64,000 bases of DNA from MAG-121220-bin8 sp965655865 (lineage in GTDB: Bacteria; Bacteroidota; Bacteroidia; Flavobacteriales; Flavobacteriaceae). Below the pieces are notes generated by a model, which did no database searches, was not told the origin of the DNA, and was given only the letters and a program-made list of their open reading frames with translations. Shown here piece by piece: positions 7,832-16,258 of this stretch (position 1 is its first letter; each line of letters begins with the position of its first letter). The stretch covers positions 1 to 64,000 of the forward strand of contig CBFHJJ010000002.1 in NCBI GenBank assembly GCA_965655865.1. The letters run 5' to 3'. Both the position numbers and the translations under genes were made by a program.

Positions 7832-8848
7832 ATGAAGATAATCATTCCTATGGCTGGCAGAGGATCCAGATTAAGACCTCACACGTTTACAACTGCAAAA
7901 CCATTGGTTAAAATTGCGGGTAAGAGTATTTTGGCTCAATTAATAAAAGATGCTGTTAAGATGATAGATGAGCCTGTTGATGAAATGGCTTTTATAGTTG
8001 GAGACGAATCCTTTTTTGGAGATAAAATTATTCAAGAGTTAAAATTATTAGCAAAGAAGTATAACTCAACTGCTTCAATATACAGGCAGCTTACCCCGCT
8101 GGGAACTGGCCACGCAATTATGTGTGCAGAAAAATCATTAAGCGGAAAAGCTCTAATAATTTATCCGGATACATTAATAAAAACTAATGAACCTTTTGAC
8201 AAGGAAGCAGATGCTGTTATATGGACAAAGGAAGTTGAGAATCCTGAAGCTTACGGAGTTGTTAAATTAAATGATAAAGGTGAAGTCACTGCTTTAGTGG
8301 AAAAACCTACTGAGTTCGTTTCAAATCTTGCTGTTATTGGGCTATATTATTTTAAGGAAATCTCACAACTTAAAAAGCAACTTCAAAAAGTTATTAAGGA
8401 AAATTTGATGAACTCAGGAGAATATCAAATTAATGACGGCTTATTAAAGATGATGAGAGAGGGTAAAATATTTAAAGTTGGAAAAGTATCAGCATGGCTA
8501 GATTGTGGAAATGTTAAAAGCTCAATTAACTCTAATAAAGAAATGCTTGATTTTCATAGTAATGATAATTTAGAATTAATTTCAAATAACATTAAATTAA
8601 TTAATTCAAATATTATTGAACCAGTATTTATAGCAGATAATGTAGTTATTCAAAACTCAACTATAGGGCCACATGTGTCAATATATAAAGAGGCTAACAT
8701 CTGTGATTCTAAACTAGAAAATTCTATAATTGGAGAGAGAACAGAAATATTAAACGCTGATATTAAAGACTCTATGATTGGTAATAATTGTAAATATAAC
8801 GGCAATTATAAATCTGTAAATATTGGAGATTTCAGTGAGTTGATTTAA
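7832..8848 (+). CDS. Sugar-phosphate nucleotidyltransferase with left-handed beta-helix tail
   Basis: This 338-residue enzyme opens with MKIIIPMAGRGSRLRPHTFT, the GxGxRLRP nucleotide-binding loop of sugar nucleotidyltransferases, followed by TAKPLVKIAGKS. The catalytic Asp motif is probably YPDTLI (about residues 111-116), and EKP follows at about 158. From about residue 255 it carries hexapeptide-type repeats (PVFIADNVVIQNSTIGPHVSIY...) that form a left-handed beta-helix. It should make an NDP- or dTDP-sugar for cell-surface glycans; the exact sugar and nucleotide cannot be told. Flavobacteria keep a gene of this type next to dut and a DUF4292 gene. Confidence 0.85.
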   Translation: MKIIIPMAGRGSRLRPHTFTTAKPLVKIAGKSILAQLIKDAVKMIDEPVDEMAFIVGDESFFGDKIIQELKLLAKKYNSTASIYRQLTPLGTGHAIMCAEKSLSGKALIIYPDTLIKTNEPFDKEADAVIWTKEVENPEAYGVVKLNDKGEVTALVEKPTEFVSNLAVIGLYYFKEISQLKKQLQKVIKENLMNSGEYQINDGLLKMMREGKIFKVGKVSAWLDCGNVKSSINSNKEMLDFHSNDNLELISNNIKLINSNIIEPVFIADNVVIQNSTIGPHVSIYKEANICDSKLENSIIGERTEILNADIKDSMIGNNCKYNGNYKSVNIGDFSELI

Positions 8849-8857
8849 CTTGCTATA

Positions 8858-9616
8858 ATGAGAAAAATAATTTTTGTCTTTTTTCTATTTATTTCTAGCT
8901 GTAATTTAACCAAAAGTTCAAGCTCAAACACAGCTTTAAAAAAAATTCCAACAAAAATTCTAAAAGAAAAAATAGAAAGCAACAAGAATAAATTTTCCTA
9001 TTTAATGTTGCGTTCACAAGCAACAATTATTAATAACGGATCTACAAATCAGTTTAACCTTTCAATAAGATTAAAAAGTCAGGAAAAAATTTTAATTAGC
9101 GGCTCGCTTTTGATTCCACTATTTAAAGGATTGCTTTCTAGAAATGATTTTGCATTTTACGAAAAGCTCAATAAGTCATTTTATAAAGGTAATTACGATT
9201 ATATTTCTGACTTGTTAAACTTTGATTTTTCATTAGTTTCATTTCAAAATTTAATTACAGGAAAGCCAATTGTTAATTTAGAAAATCAAAAATTAAAGCA
9301 AAGCTTTGAAAATAAAAACTATGTGTTAAGTTCATATGACAGAAAATCTAAACTGTACCATATGTATTATTTTGAGCCCCTTACATTCAATTTAACAAAA
9401 CAGGTTTTCACTGATAAAAACAAAAAATTTTTAACAATTGAATACCGAGATTACAAAGAAATTGAAAATAATTTTTTACCTCAAAAGGTTATAATAAGCA
9501 CAAAAAACAACGAAAAGCAATTAAGAATCAGCCTTAATTCTAAAATTAGAAGAATTAATGAAAAATTTTCTTTTCCTTTTGAAATACCTAACGGATATAA
9601 AAAGCTTCAATTATGA
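8858..9616 (+). CDS. DUF4292 lipoprotein
   Basis: This 252-residue protein has a lipoprotein signal ending at the lipobox Cys C15 (FLFISSC), then a Ser-rich linker. The rest alternates short beta strands (LMLRSQATIINNGSTNQFNLSIRLK..., GSLLIPLFKGLLSRNDFAFY). This suits DUF4292, a LolA/LolB-like half-barrel family of Bacteroidetes outer-membrane-facing lipoproteins. Its stop overlaps the start of the EnvC-like gene by 4 bases, so the two are translationally coupled and probably work together in the envelope. The biochemical role is unknown. Confidence 0.8.
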   Translation: MRKIIFVFFLFISSCNLTKSSSSNTALKKIPTKILKEKIESNKNKFSYLMLRSQATIINNGSTNQFNLSIRLKSQEKILISGSLLIPLFKGLLSRNDFAFYEKLNKSFYKGNYDYISDLLNFDFSLVSFQNLITGKPIVNLENQKLKQSFENKNYVLSSYDRKSKLYHMYYFEPLTFNLTKQVFTDKNKKFLTIEYRDYKEIENNFLPQKVIISTKNNEKQLRISLNSKIRRINEKFSFPFEIPNGYKKLQL

Positions 9617-10839
9617 ATTTTGTGAAAGCCTTGCAGTGTTCTGTATTAATAGCTTTCATAGTAAGCTTTAATTCCTTGCAAGCACAAAAATCTACGCAAA
9701 AACAATTAGAAGAAAAAAAAGCCTTTTTAAACAAGGAGTTGAAAGTAATAAACGCCTTACTTTTTACCAATAAGCAAAGAAAAACAGCAGCTTTTAATGA
9801 TATTGAAAATTTAAACTATAAAATTGAAAGAAAGCAGGAGCTGATTAAACTAACAAATCAGCAAATAAACTTATTAAATCAAGAGATAGCTAATAATTCA
9901 AAATCTTTAGAAAAACTTGAGACTGACCTTTTTATAGTAAAAGAGGCTTATAAAGAAATGATTTTAAAATCTTTTAAATCTAAATCAGGTAAAAACAGAC
10001 TAATGTTTATACTTTCTTCTGAAACTTTCTTTCAGGCGCTAAAACGGACTCAGTATATAAAACAGTATTCAACATTTAGAAAAAATCAAGCAAAAAAAAT
10101 AGAATTAATTTCACAACAACTTAAAGAAATAAAAAAAGAATTGCTTTATAAAAGAGATATTAAAAAGGATTTGCTAACAAAAAACAGATCAACTCAAAAA
10201 ACATTAGAGCTAGAAAAGAAAGAAGCAAACAACATAGCCGATAAGCTTAAAAGTCAAGAGAGAAAATACAAAAGAAATATTTTAGCTAAACAAAAAGAAA
10301 GTCAAAAAATTGACAAGGAAATTAATAAGCTAATTAGAGAAGCTATTGCCAGGTCAAATAAAAGTAAGTCAAATAAAAATTCCAAAAGCTTTACACTAAC
10401 ACCTGAAGCCAAAGCTTTGGCAAAAAAGTTTGAATCAAACAAAGGAAAATTGCCGTGGCCGGTTTCTAGGGGAGTTGTCATTCAAAAATTTGGGACACAG
10501 TCTCATCCAGTAGTAAAAACGGCTAAAATAAAAAGCAATGGAATCGTAATTGCAACTGAAAAAGCTCAAAAAGTTAAAACTATTTTTGAAGGCAGCGTGC
10601 TTTCTGTTCTTCAGTTTCGAGGCAGTAATCCTACAGTACTGATTCAACACGGAAATTACATAACAGCTTATAAAAACCTTTCCAAAGTGTTTGTTAATAA
10701 AGGAGACAAGGTGAGTTCTAGTCAATATATTGGAGAAGTTTTCACCAACTCATCAACGGGCAAATCTTCTATACAATTTAGTATATTTCAAAAAACTACT
10801 CCGCTAGATCCTTTATCTTGGATCTTAAAAATGAATTGA
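9613..10839 (+). CDS. EnvC-like murein hydrolase activator (degenerate LytM/M23 domain)
   Basis: 408 residues: a signal peptide (1-~24, ending LQAQ), a long Lys/Glu/Gln-rich coiled coil (about 25-265), and a C-terminal LytM domain (about 280-405). The metal site is not intact: where active enzymes have HxxxD the sequence reads SHPVVKTAK, and where they have HxH it reads SIQFSIF. As with E. coli EnvC, this predicts a non-catalytic protein that activates amidases at the septum. Conserved structural pieces remain (GIVIAT, VLIQHGNYITAYKNLSKVFVNKGDKV, GEV). The stop is 1 base from the ribE stop on the other strand. Confidence 0.85.
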   Translation: MNFVKALQCSVLIAFIVSFNSLQAQKSTQKQLEEKKAFLNKELKVINALLFTNKQRKTAAFNDIENLNYKIERKQELIKLTNQQINLLNQEIANNSKSLEKLETDLFIVKEAYKEMILKSFKSKSGKNRLMFILSSETFFQALKRTQYIKQYSTFRKNQAKKIELISQQLKEIKKELLYKRDIKKDLLTKNRSTQKTLELEKKEANNIADKLKSQERKYKRNILAKQKESQKIDKEINKLIREAIARSNKSKSNKNSKSFTLTPEAKALAKKFESNKGKLPWPVSRGVVIQKFGTQSHPVVKTAKIKSNGIVIATEKAQKVKTIFEGSVLSVLQFRGSNPTVLIQHGNYITAYKNLSKVFVNKGDKVSSSQYIGEVFTNSSTGKSSIQFSIFQKTTPLDPLSWILKMN

Positions 10840-10840
10840 A

Positions 10841-11428
10841 TTATTTATAGTTTAAAGCCATTTTGGCCAAATACTTTCCAAGTATGTCAAATTCTAAATT
10901 GACGTTATCCTCTTTCTTTAAATTTTTAAAACATGTGTGTTTATAAGTGTAAGGAATAATAGCAACTTTAAATTGATTAGGCTTTGAATCGACAACAGTT
11001 AAACTAACCCCGTTAACAGCAATAGAACCCTTTTCAACAGTTATATTATCGGATTTATGATATTCAATTATAAATTCCCAGCTTCCATTTTTTTCTTCAA
11101 CAGCGATACATTTACCAACCTGGTCAATGTGACCTTGTATCATATGGCCATCCAATCTATCGCCAATTTTCATAGCTCTTTCTAAATTGATGACATCGCC
11201 AACCCTCCATCCATTGATGGTGGTTTTGTTCATGGTTTCTTCAATGGCTGTTACCGTATAGAATTTATTGTTAATATCGACCACGGTTAAACAAATACCG
11301 TTATGAGAAACGCTTTGATCTATTTTTAGCTCTGAAGTAATCTCACAACACAAGGTAATGTCAAGATTATTTCGAGATTTTTTAATATCAATTATTTTAG
11401 CCAGCTCTTCAACAATTCCTGTAAACAT
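10841..11428 (-). CDS. ribE: Riboflavin synthase, alpha chain
   Basis: 195 residues, two tandem lumazine-binding barrels. Domain 1 starts with the invariant MFTGIVEE and has NGICLTVV. Domain 2 starts near residue 97 with MIQGHIDQVGK and has VNGVSLTVV. The enzyme dismutates two 6,7-dimethyl-8-ribityllumazine molecules to riboflavin and a pyrimidine that is recycled. It stands alone on the - strand, between the EnvC-like gene (tail to tail, 1 base apart) and pdxA (head to head, ~60 bases). I see no FMN riboswitch in that 60-base AT-rich spacer. Confidence 0.96.
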   Translation of the reverse strand: MFTGIVEELAKIIDIKKSRNNLDITLCCEITSELKIDQSVSHNGICLTVVDINNKFYTVTAIEETMNKTTINGWRVGDVINLERAMKIGDRLDGHMIQGHIDQVGKCIAVEEKNGSWEFIIEYHKSDNITVEKGSIAVNGVSLTVVDSKPNQFKVAIIPYTYKHTCFKNLKKEDNVNLEFDILGKYLAKMALNYK

Positions 11429-11489
11429 GAGTATTAATTTATATCTTTAAATATTGGATAAAAATAATAATAATAAAAGAAAAAATTAA

Positions 11490-12545
11490 ATGAAGAATGA
11501 AACTTTGCCTATTGTAGGAATTTCTTGTGGAGATCCAAACGGAATAGGAATAGAAGTAATATTAAAATCATTAGCCGACAAGAGAATATTAAGTTTTTTT
11601 ACGCCAATAATATTCTGTAACAACAAATTAATTACTAGCCAGAAAGAGCAGTTCAACCTTGAATTAAATCAAATAAAAATTAACATAAATCAAAGACCTG
11701 TTAATGGAAAAGTTAATATAATAAATGTATGGGAAGACGATTTTATTACAACATTTGGCAAGCCGACCAAGGATTCTGGAATAAAGTCATTTTTATCGCT
11801 TCAAGCAGCTGTAAAGGCTTTAAAGAATAATAAAATTAATTTATTGGTGACCGCTCCAATTAACAAAAACAACATTCAAAGTGAAAATTTTAAGTTTCCA
11901 GGTCACACGGACTATTTAGCAGAAGAGCTAGATGGAGAAAGTTTGATGTTTATGATTTGTGATGAATTGAAAATAGGACTGTTAACAGATCACGTTGCAT
12001 TAAAAGAAATTAACACGCATGTCACTAAACAGAGAATAGAACAAAAATTTTCTTTAATTAACGAATCTTTAAACAAAGATTTTGGTATTCAAAAGCCTAA
12101 AATCGCAGTTCTTTCAATTGACCCTCACGCTGGTGACGGAGGAGTAATAGGTAAGGATGATCAAGATATATTAAAACCGGTATTATTAGAAATTGCATCA
12201 AAAAATAATTTAGTTTTTGGACCTTTTTCTAGTGATAGCTTTTTTGGGTCAGGACAACATAAAAAATACGATGCTGTTTTAGCCATTTATCACGACCAAG
12301 GTCTTATTCCTTTTAAGACTTTGTCTTTTGGCACAGGGGTTAATTATACTGCTGGCCTGAACAAAGTAAGAACTTCCCCCGACCACGGAACAGGCTATGA
12401 CATTGCAGGCAAGGGGCTTGCAGATTCAACGTCTTTTAAAAACGCAATTTTTTCTGCAATAGAGATTTTAAAATCAAGAAAGCTGTTTGAAGATCTAAAT
12501 AAAAATCCATTAAACCTGTCTAATTCCAAAACAGGTAAGAAATAG
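11490..12545 (+). CDS. pdxA: 4-hydroxythreonine-4-phosphate dehydrogenase
   Basis: This 351-residue enzyme of the DXP-dependent vitamin B6 pathway oxidises 4-phosphohydroxy-L-threonine with NAD(P). Visible motifs are GISCGDPNGIGIEV at the N-terminus, TAPINKNN, and the metal-binding histidines in FPGHTDYLAEEL, SIDPHAGDGG and IYHDQGLIPFK, with the phosphate-binding GTGVNYTAGL and the C-terminal SPDHGTGYDIAGKG. All match the family. The start ATG is preceded by an A-rich stretch. A ~50-base gap separates it from yceD. Confidence 0.95.
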   Translation: MKNETLPIVGISCGDPNGIGIEVILKSLADKRILSFFTPIIFCNNKLITSQKEQFNLELNQIKININQRPVNGKVNIINVWEDDFITTFGKPTKDSGIKSFLSLQAAVKALKNNKINLLVTAPINKNNIQSENFKFPGHTDYLAEELDGESLMFMICDELKIGLLTDHVALKEINTHVTKQRIEQKFSLINESLNKDFGIQKPKIAVLSIDPHAGDGGVIGKDDQDILKPVLLEIASKNNLVFGPFSSDSFFGSGQHKKYDAVLAIYHDQGLIPFKTLSFGTGVNYTAGLNKVRTSPDHGTGYDIAGKGLADSTSFKNAIFSAIEILKSRKLFEDLNKNPLNLSNSKTGKK

Positions 12546-12595
12546 GCTGTTAAAATTATAATATTTCTTATATTCGCAGGCTCAAACTTAGCATT

Positions 12596-13117
12596 ATGCA
12601 GTTTTTAAATCAGTTTGTAATTAGTTTTACTGGGTTAAAAGAAGGAGAGCATGAATATAAGTTCGGGTTAGAAAACGAGTTCTTTGAACATTTTGAATAC
12701 AATGATTTTAATAGTTGCAAAATAGACACAACAGTCATTTTGAATAAAAAATCTAATTTATTAGAGTTTAATTTTTATTCTAAGGGAAAGATTAATCTAA
12801 ACTGTCATGTTTCTAACGAGCCTTTTGAATACTCTCAAGAGCACAACATGAAACTGGTAGTAAAGTTTAGCTCTGAATTGTCAGATGATAATGAAGAACT
12901 TTTGGTTTTACCCGTTGGTCAAACACAAATAAATATTGGAAAATACTTGTTTGAAATGATAGTGTTATCTTTACCTATTAAAATCATACATCCTGGCGTG
13001 AAAGACGGTTCTTTAGAAACAGAAACGTTAAAAAAGCTTAGGGAGTATGAATCAAATGTTTTAGATAATAAATATAAAAGTGATCCCAGATGGGACAAAT
13101 TAAAAGATTTAATATAA
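12596..13117 (+). CDS. YceD/DUF177 family protein upstream of L32
   Basis: 173 residues. Synteny is the strongest clue: it sits 6 bases before rpmF, where DUF177/YceD proteins (linked to 23S rRNA accumulation) are found in most bacteria. The C-terminal SDPRWDKLKDLI matches the family's D-P-R-W-x-x-L ending. The middle part carries an acidic segment (ELSDDNEELLVLP) and the usual L-x-I-LP-x-K-hhH-P helix. Unlike many homologues it has only two Cys (residues 41 and 68) and no zinc pair. A weak TATATTCG box at 12569-12576 could be its promoter. Confidence 0.85.
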   Translation: MQFLNQFVISFTGLKEGEHEYKFGLENEFFEHFEYNDFNSCKIDTTVILNKKSNLLEFNFYSKGKINLNCHVSNEPFEYSQEHNMKLVVKFSSELSDDNEELLVLPVGQTQINIGKYLFEMIVLSLPIKIIHPGVKDGSLETETLKKLREYESNVLDNKYKSDPRWDKLKDLI

Positions 13118-13123
13118 AAGATT

Positions 13124-13321
13124 ATGGCACATCCTAAAAGAAAAATTTCCAAAACTAGAAGAGATAAAAGAAGAACTCACTACAAGGTTTCCGATTCTCA
13201 GATAGCGACATGTAAAACTACAGGAGAAGCTCATTTATACCATAGAGCACACTGGCATGAGGGAAAATTATACTATAGAGGTAAAGTTTTGATAGACAAT
13301 ACTGTAGAAGCAGAGGCTTAA
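13124..13321 (+). CDS. rpmF: 50S ribosomal protein L32
   Basis: This 65-residue protein begins MAHPKRKISKTRRDKRRTH, the classic L32 N-terminus (AxPKRKxSxxRrdkRRsH), followed by a CxxxxEAHLYHRAHWHEG region. Bacterial L32 often has a four-Cys zinc ribbon. Here only one Cys (C26) is visible, so this is a zinc-free (C-minus) form. It is cotranscribed with yceD and followed by a short AT-rich hairpin and T-run. Confidence 0.97.
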   Translation: MAHPKRKISKTRRDKRRTHYKVSDSQIATCKTTGEAHLYHRAHWHEGKLYYRGKVLIDNTVEAEA

Positions 13322-13333
13322 TATATTTTTTAG

Positions 13334-13360
13334 AAAAACAGTGTTTTTTGCTGTTTTTTT
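13334..13360 (+). terminator. Probable intrinsic terminator after rpmF
   Basis: AAAAACAG (13334-13341) pairs with CTGTTTTT (13351-13358) around a 9-base loop, and T residues continue to 13360. The stem has only two G-C pairs, so alone it is weak. The further T-tracts downstream may help release. Confidence 0.45.
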
Positions 13361-13400
13361 GTCTTTTTTTGCCTTTTTTTCCCATTTTTTTCCCATTTTT
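13344..13400. repeat. Six T-tracts phased at about 10 bases (predicted curved DNA)
   Basis: Runs of 5-7 T lie at 13344-13349, 13354-13360, 13364-13370, 13374-13380, 13385-13391 and 13396-13400. They are separated by 3-5 base linkers of G, C, T or A. Their centres are 10-11 bases apart, the helical repeat, which is the recipe for intrinsic bending. They occupy the gap between rpmF and fabH. Confidence 0.75.
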
Positions 13401-13423
13401 GATCAAAATTCTAAATAACGAGT

Positions 13424-14416
13424 TTGAAAAAAATTAATGCTTCTATAACTGCAGTTGGATCTTTTTTGCCAGAAAAAACTTTAAATAATGCAGATTTAGA
13501 GAAAATCGTTGATACAAATGATGATTGGATAACAACTCGAACTGGAATAAAAGAAAGAAGAATTTTAGACAAAGGTGTAGGAACTTCATATATGGCAATC
13601 CGAGCCGCGAATACCATAATTAAAAACAAAAACTTAGACCCAACAGAAATTGACCTAGTTATTGTAGCTACAATTACACCTGATATGCACGCAACTGCAA
13701 CTGCAGCATATGTTGCTTCTGAGATAGGCGCGTACAATGCGTTTGGATTTGACATTAGCGCAGCTTGTTCAGGGTTTTTGTATGGTTTGTCTACTGCTTC
13801 TGCATTTATTGAATCAGGTAGATATAAAAAAATTATTTTAATTGGAGCGGATAAAATGTCTTCTATAGTTGACTATACAGATAGAAATACATGCATTATT
13901 TTTGGAGATGGTGCTGGAGCAGTGCTGTTAGAGCCTAATAATCAGGGCTATGGAGTTCAAGATGAATATTTGCGATCTAATGGATCAAATAGAGATTTAC
14001 TTAGAATTGAAGCTGGAGGGTCTCAAACGCCTACAACAAAGAACACAGTTGAAGAAAAAAAACATTTTATATATCAAGACGGTAAAAACGTCTTTAAGCA
14101 TGCGGTTTCAAACATGTCAGAGGCTTCTGATCAAATCATGAAACGTAATAATTTAACACACTTAGATGTAAACTATTTAATTGCGCACCAAGCCAATAAG
14201 AGAATTATAGATGCTACATCTAAAAGAATGGGCATTAAGGATGAAAAGGTCCTTATGAATATTCATCGTTATGGCAATACTACCGCAGCAACCATTCCTT
14301 TGCTTTTATTCGATTTTGAATCTAAGCTTAAAAAGGGAGATAACATTATCTTTGCCTCTTTTGGAGCTGGCTTTACTTGGGGAGCTATGTATTTAAAATG
14401 GGCTTATAACAACTAA
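13424..14416 (+). CDS. fabH: 3-oxoacyl-ACP synthase III
   Basis: This 330-residue KASIII condenses acetyl-CoA (or a branched acyl-CoA) with malonyl-ACP to start fatty-acid synthesis. The Cys-His-Asn triad is C115 (ISAACSGFLYGL), H255 (LIAHQANKR) and N285 (HRYGNTTAA). The start is TTG at 13424 giving MKKINASITAVGSFLP; no in-frame ATG lies upstream of the conserved N-terminus. It heads a cluster with accB and accC 10 bases apart each, linking chain initiation to malonyl-CoA supply. The phased T-tracts just upstream may shape its promoter. Confidence 0.96.
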   Translation: MKKINASITAVGSFLPEKTLNNADLEKIVDTNDDWITTRTGIKERRILDKGVGTSYMAIRAANTIIKNKNLDPTEIDLVIVATITPDMHATATAAYVASEIGAYNAFGFDISAACSGFLYGLSTASAFIESGRYKKIILIGADKMSSIVDYTDRNTCIIFGDGAGAVLLEPNNQGYGVQDEYLRSNGSNRDLLRIEAGGSQTPTTKNTVEEKKHFIYQDGKNVFKHAVSNMSEASDQIMKRNNLTHLDVNYLIAHQANKRIIDATSKRMGIKDEKVLMNIHRYGNTTAATIPLLLFDFESKLKKGDNIIFASFGAGFTWGAMYLKWAYNN

Positions 14417-14426
14417 TTATTTTATT

Positions 14427-14903
14427 ATGAACATTAAAGAAATTCAACAGTTAATCAAATTTGTCGCAAAATCAGGTGTAAGCGAAGTAAAAATTGAATC
14501 AAAAGATTTAAAGCTAAGTGTTAAAACTGGAGCTTCAGGAAATGCTGTTTCTCATACTGAACCGGTATTAGTAAATACGCAGCCTTTAGCTCAAAGTATG
14601 CCATCGGAAACTTACTTAGAACCAGAAAAAATTCAGGTGTCCGAGGCTTCTGAAGAGGATCATTTAATTACTATTAAGTCTCCTATTATTGGAACTTTTT
14701 ACAGAAAGCCTTCACCAGACAAGCCAAATTTTATAGAAATTGGAGACTCAATAAAAGAAGGAAGCGTATTATGTGTAGTAGAGGCTATGAAACTTTTCAA
14801 TGAAATAGAATCGGAATACTCAGGAAAAATTGTTAAAATTCTTGTTGATGACGCATCGCCAGTTGAATTTGATCAACCTTTATTTGTAGTCGACCCTTCT
14901 TAA
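14427..14903 (+). CDS. accB: Acetyl-CoA carboxylase biotin carboxyl carrier protein
   Basis: 158 residues. The N-terminal ~35 residues (MNIKEIQQLIKFVAKSGVSE) are the conserved docking helix, followed by a flexible Ser/Glu/Pro-containing linker (about 35-78). Residues ~80-158 form the biotinyl domain, with biotinylation lysine K122 in the canonical EAMKLFNEIE. The protein carries carboxybiotin between AccC and the carboxyltransferase. It lies between fabH and accC in one operon. The carboxyltransferase genes are not in this window. Confidence 0.97.
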   Translation: MNIKEIQQLIKFVAKSGVSEVKIESKDLKLSVKTGASGNAVSHTEPVLVNTQPLAQSMPSETYLEPEKIQVSEASEEDHLITIKSPIIGTFYRKPSPDKPNFIEIGDSIKEGSVLCVVEAMKLFNEIESEYSGKIVKILVDDASPVEFDQPLFVVDPS

Positions 14904-14913
14904 CCATATACTT

Positions 14914-16257
14914 ATGTTTAAAAAAATATTAATTGCTAATAGAGGCGAAATTGCCTTAAGAATTATTAGAACTTGTAAGGAAATGGGCATTAAGACAGTT
15001 GCAGTTTACTCTGTAGCTGATAAAGAAAGTTTACATGTTAAGTTTGCTGACGAAGCGGTTTGTATTGGTCCGGCGAACAGCACAGAGTCGTATTTAAAAA
15101 TTCCAAATATTATTGCTGCAGCAGAAATTACAAATGCAGATGCAATTCATCCAGGATATGGATTTTTGTCAGAAAACTCTAGGTTTTCAAAAATATGTGA
15201 GGAACATAAAATTAAATTTATTGGAGCTTCTGCGGAAATGATTGAAAGAATGGGAGACAAAGCCTCTGCAATCGCAACAATGAAAGAAGCTGGAGTACCA
15301 ACAATTCCTGGTTCAGGAGGAGTCATAGATTCATTTGAAAAAGCTAAAAAAATAGCCAAAAAAATAGGTTACCCTGTAATGATAAAAGCTACCGCAGGTG
15401 GTGGTGGCAAAGGCATGAGGGCGGTTTGGAGCGAAGAAGGTTTTTTGGATTTGTGGGAAAGCGCAAAACAGGAAGCATTTGCGTCATTTGGTAACGACGG
15501 CATGTATATGGAAAAATTAGTTGAAGATCCAAGACACATTGAAATACAAATTGTAGCAGACAAATTTGGAAGAGCCTGTCATTTATCAGAAAGAGATTGT
15601 TCTATCCAAAGAAGACATCAAAAATTGACTGAAGAAACTCCTTCTCCATTTATGACAGAGAAGTTAAGAAAGAGAATGGGAAAAGCAGCAGTTAAGGCGT
15701 CTGAACACATTAAATATGAAGGAGCAGGAACCATTGAGTTTTTGGTTGATAAAAACAGAAACTTTTATTTCATGGAAATGAACACTAGAATTCAAGTTGA
15801 GCATCCTATCACCGAACAGGTTATTGATTATGATCTGATTAAAGAACAAATTAAAGTTGCATCAGGCATTAAGGTTTCAGGAGAACACTATTTCCCTAAG
15901 CTTCATTCAATTGAATGTAGAATAAATGCTGAAGATCCATATAAAGGGTTTAGACCATCACCAGGAAAAATAACGAATCTTCATTTACCTGGAGGTCATG
16001 GAGTCAGATTAGACACTCATGTATACAGCGGCTATGTTATTCCCTCAAATTATGATTCTATGATTGCTAAATTAATTGTTACTGCACAAAACAGAGAAGA
16101 AGCAATTGATAAAATGCGTAGAGCCTTAGATGAGTTTATTATTGAGGGTATAAAAACTACTATTCCATTTCACAGACAATTGATGGATCACCCTGATTAC
16201 ATTTCTGGAAATTATACAACAAAATTTATGGAGGATTTTGAAATTGAAGAAAAATAA
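14914..16257 (+). CDS. accC: Acetyl-CoA carboxylase biotin carboxylase
   Basis: 447 residues, the ATP-grasp enzyme that carboxylates biotin on AccB. Visible pieces are MFKKILIANRGEIALRIIR at the N-terminus, the HPGYGFLSEN motif, the glycine-rich ATP loop KATAGGGGKGMR, the metal-binding E in EMNTRIQVEHP, and the C-terminal domain with RINAEDP and PSPGKI. Length is normal. Its stop is 1 base from the asd stop on the other strand, so no intrinsic terminator fits between them. Confidence 0.97.
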   Translation: MFKKILIANRGEIALRIIRTCKEMGIKTVAVYSVADKESLHVKFADEAVCIGPANSTESYLKIPNIIAAAEITNADAIHPGYGFLSENSRFSKICEEHKIKFIGASAEMIERMGDKASAIATMKEAGVPTIPGSGGVIDSFEKAKKIAKKIGYPVMIKATAGGGGKGMRAVWSEEGFLDLWESAKQEAFASFGNDGMYMEKLVEDPRHIEIQIVADKFGRACHLSERDCSIQRRHQKLTEETPSPFMTEKLRKRMGKAAVKASEHIKYEGAGTIEFLVDKNRNFYFMEMNTRIQVEHPITEQVIDYDLIKEQIKVASGIKVSGEHYFPKLHSIECRINAEDPYKGFRPSPGKITNLHLPGGHGVRLDTHVYSGYVIPSNYDSMIAKLIVTAQNREEAIDKMRRALDEFIIEGIKTTIPFHRQLMDHPDYISGNYTTKFMEDFEIEEK

Positions 16258-16258
16258 A

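Noticed and set aside
7828..8848. Nucleotidyltransferase as RfbA (glucose-1-phosphate thymidylyltransferase)
   Set aside because: The beta-helix tail and low specificity of the motifs prevent naming the sugar; no rfb genes are nearby.
11429..11489. Possible FMN riboswitch before ribE
   Set aside because: The divergent gap is only ~60 bases of A/T-rich DNA, far too short and without the conserved GC stems.
13218..13406. - strand open frame over rpmF's end with a Lys-rich start (GKKMGKKGKKRQK type)
   Set aside because: It is simply the complement of the phased T-tracts; its length comes from AT bias, there is no family resemblance, and it overlaps rpmF.
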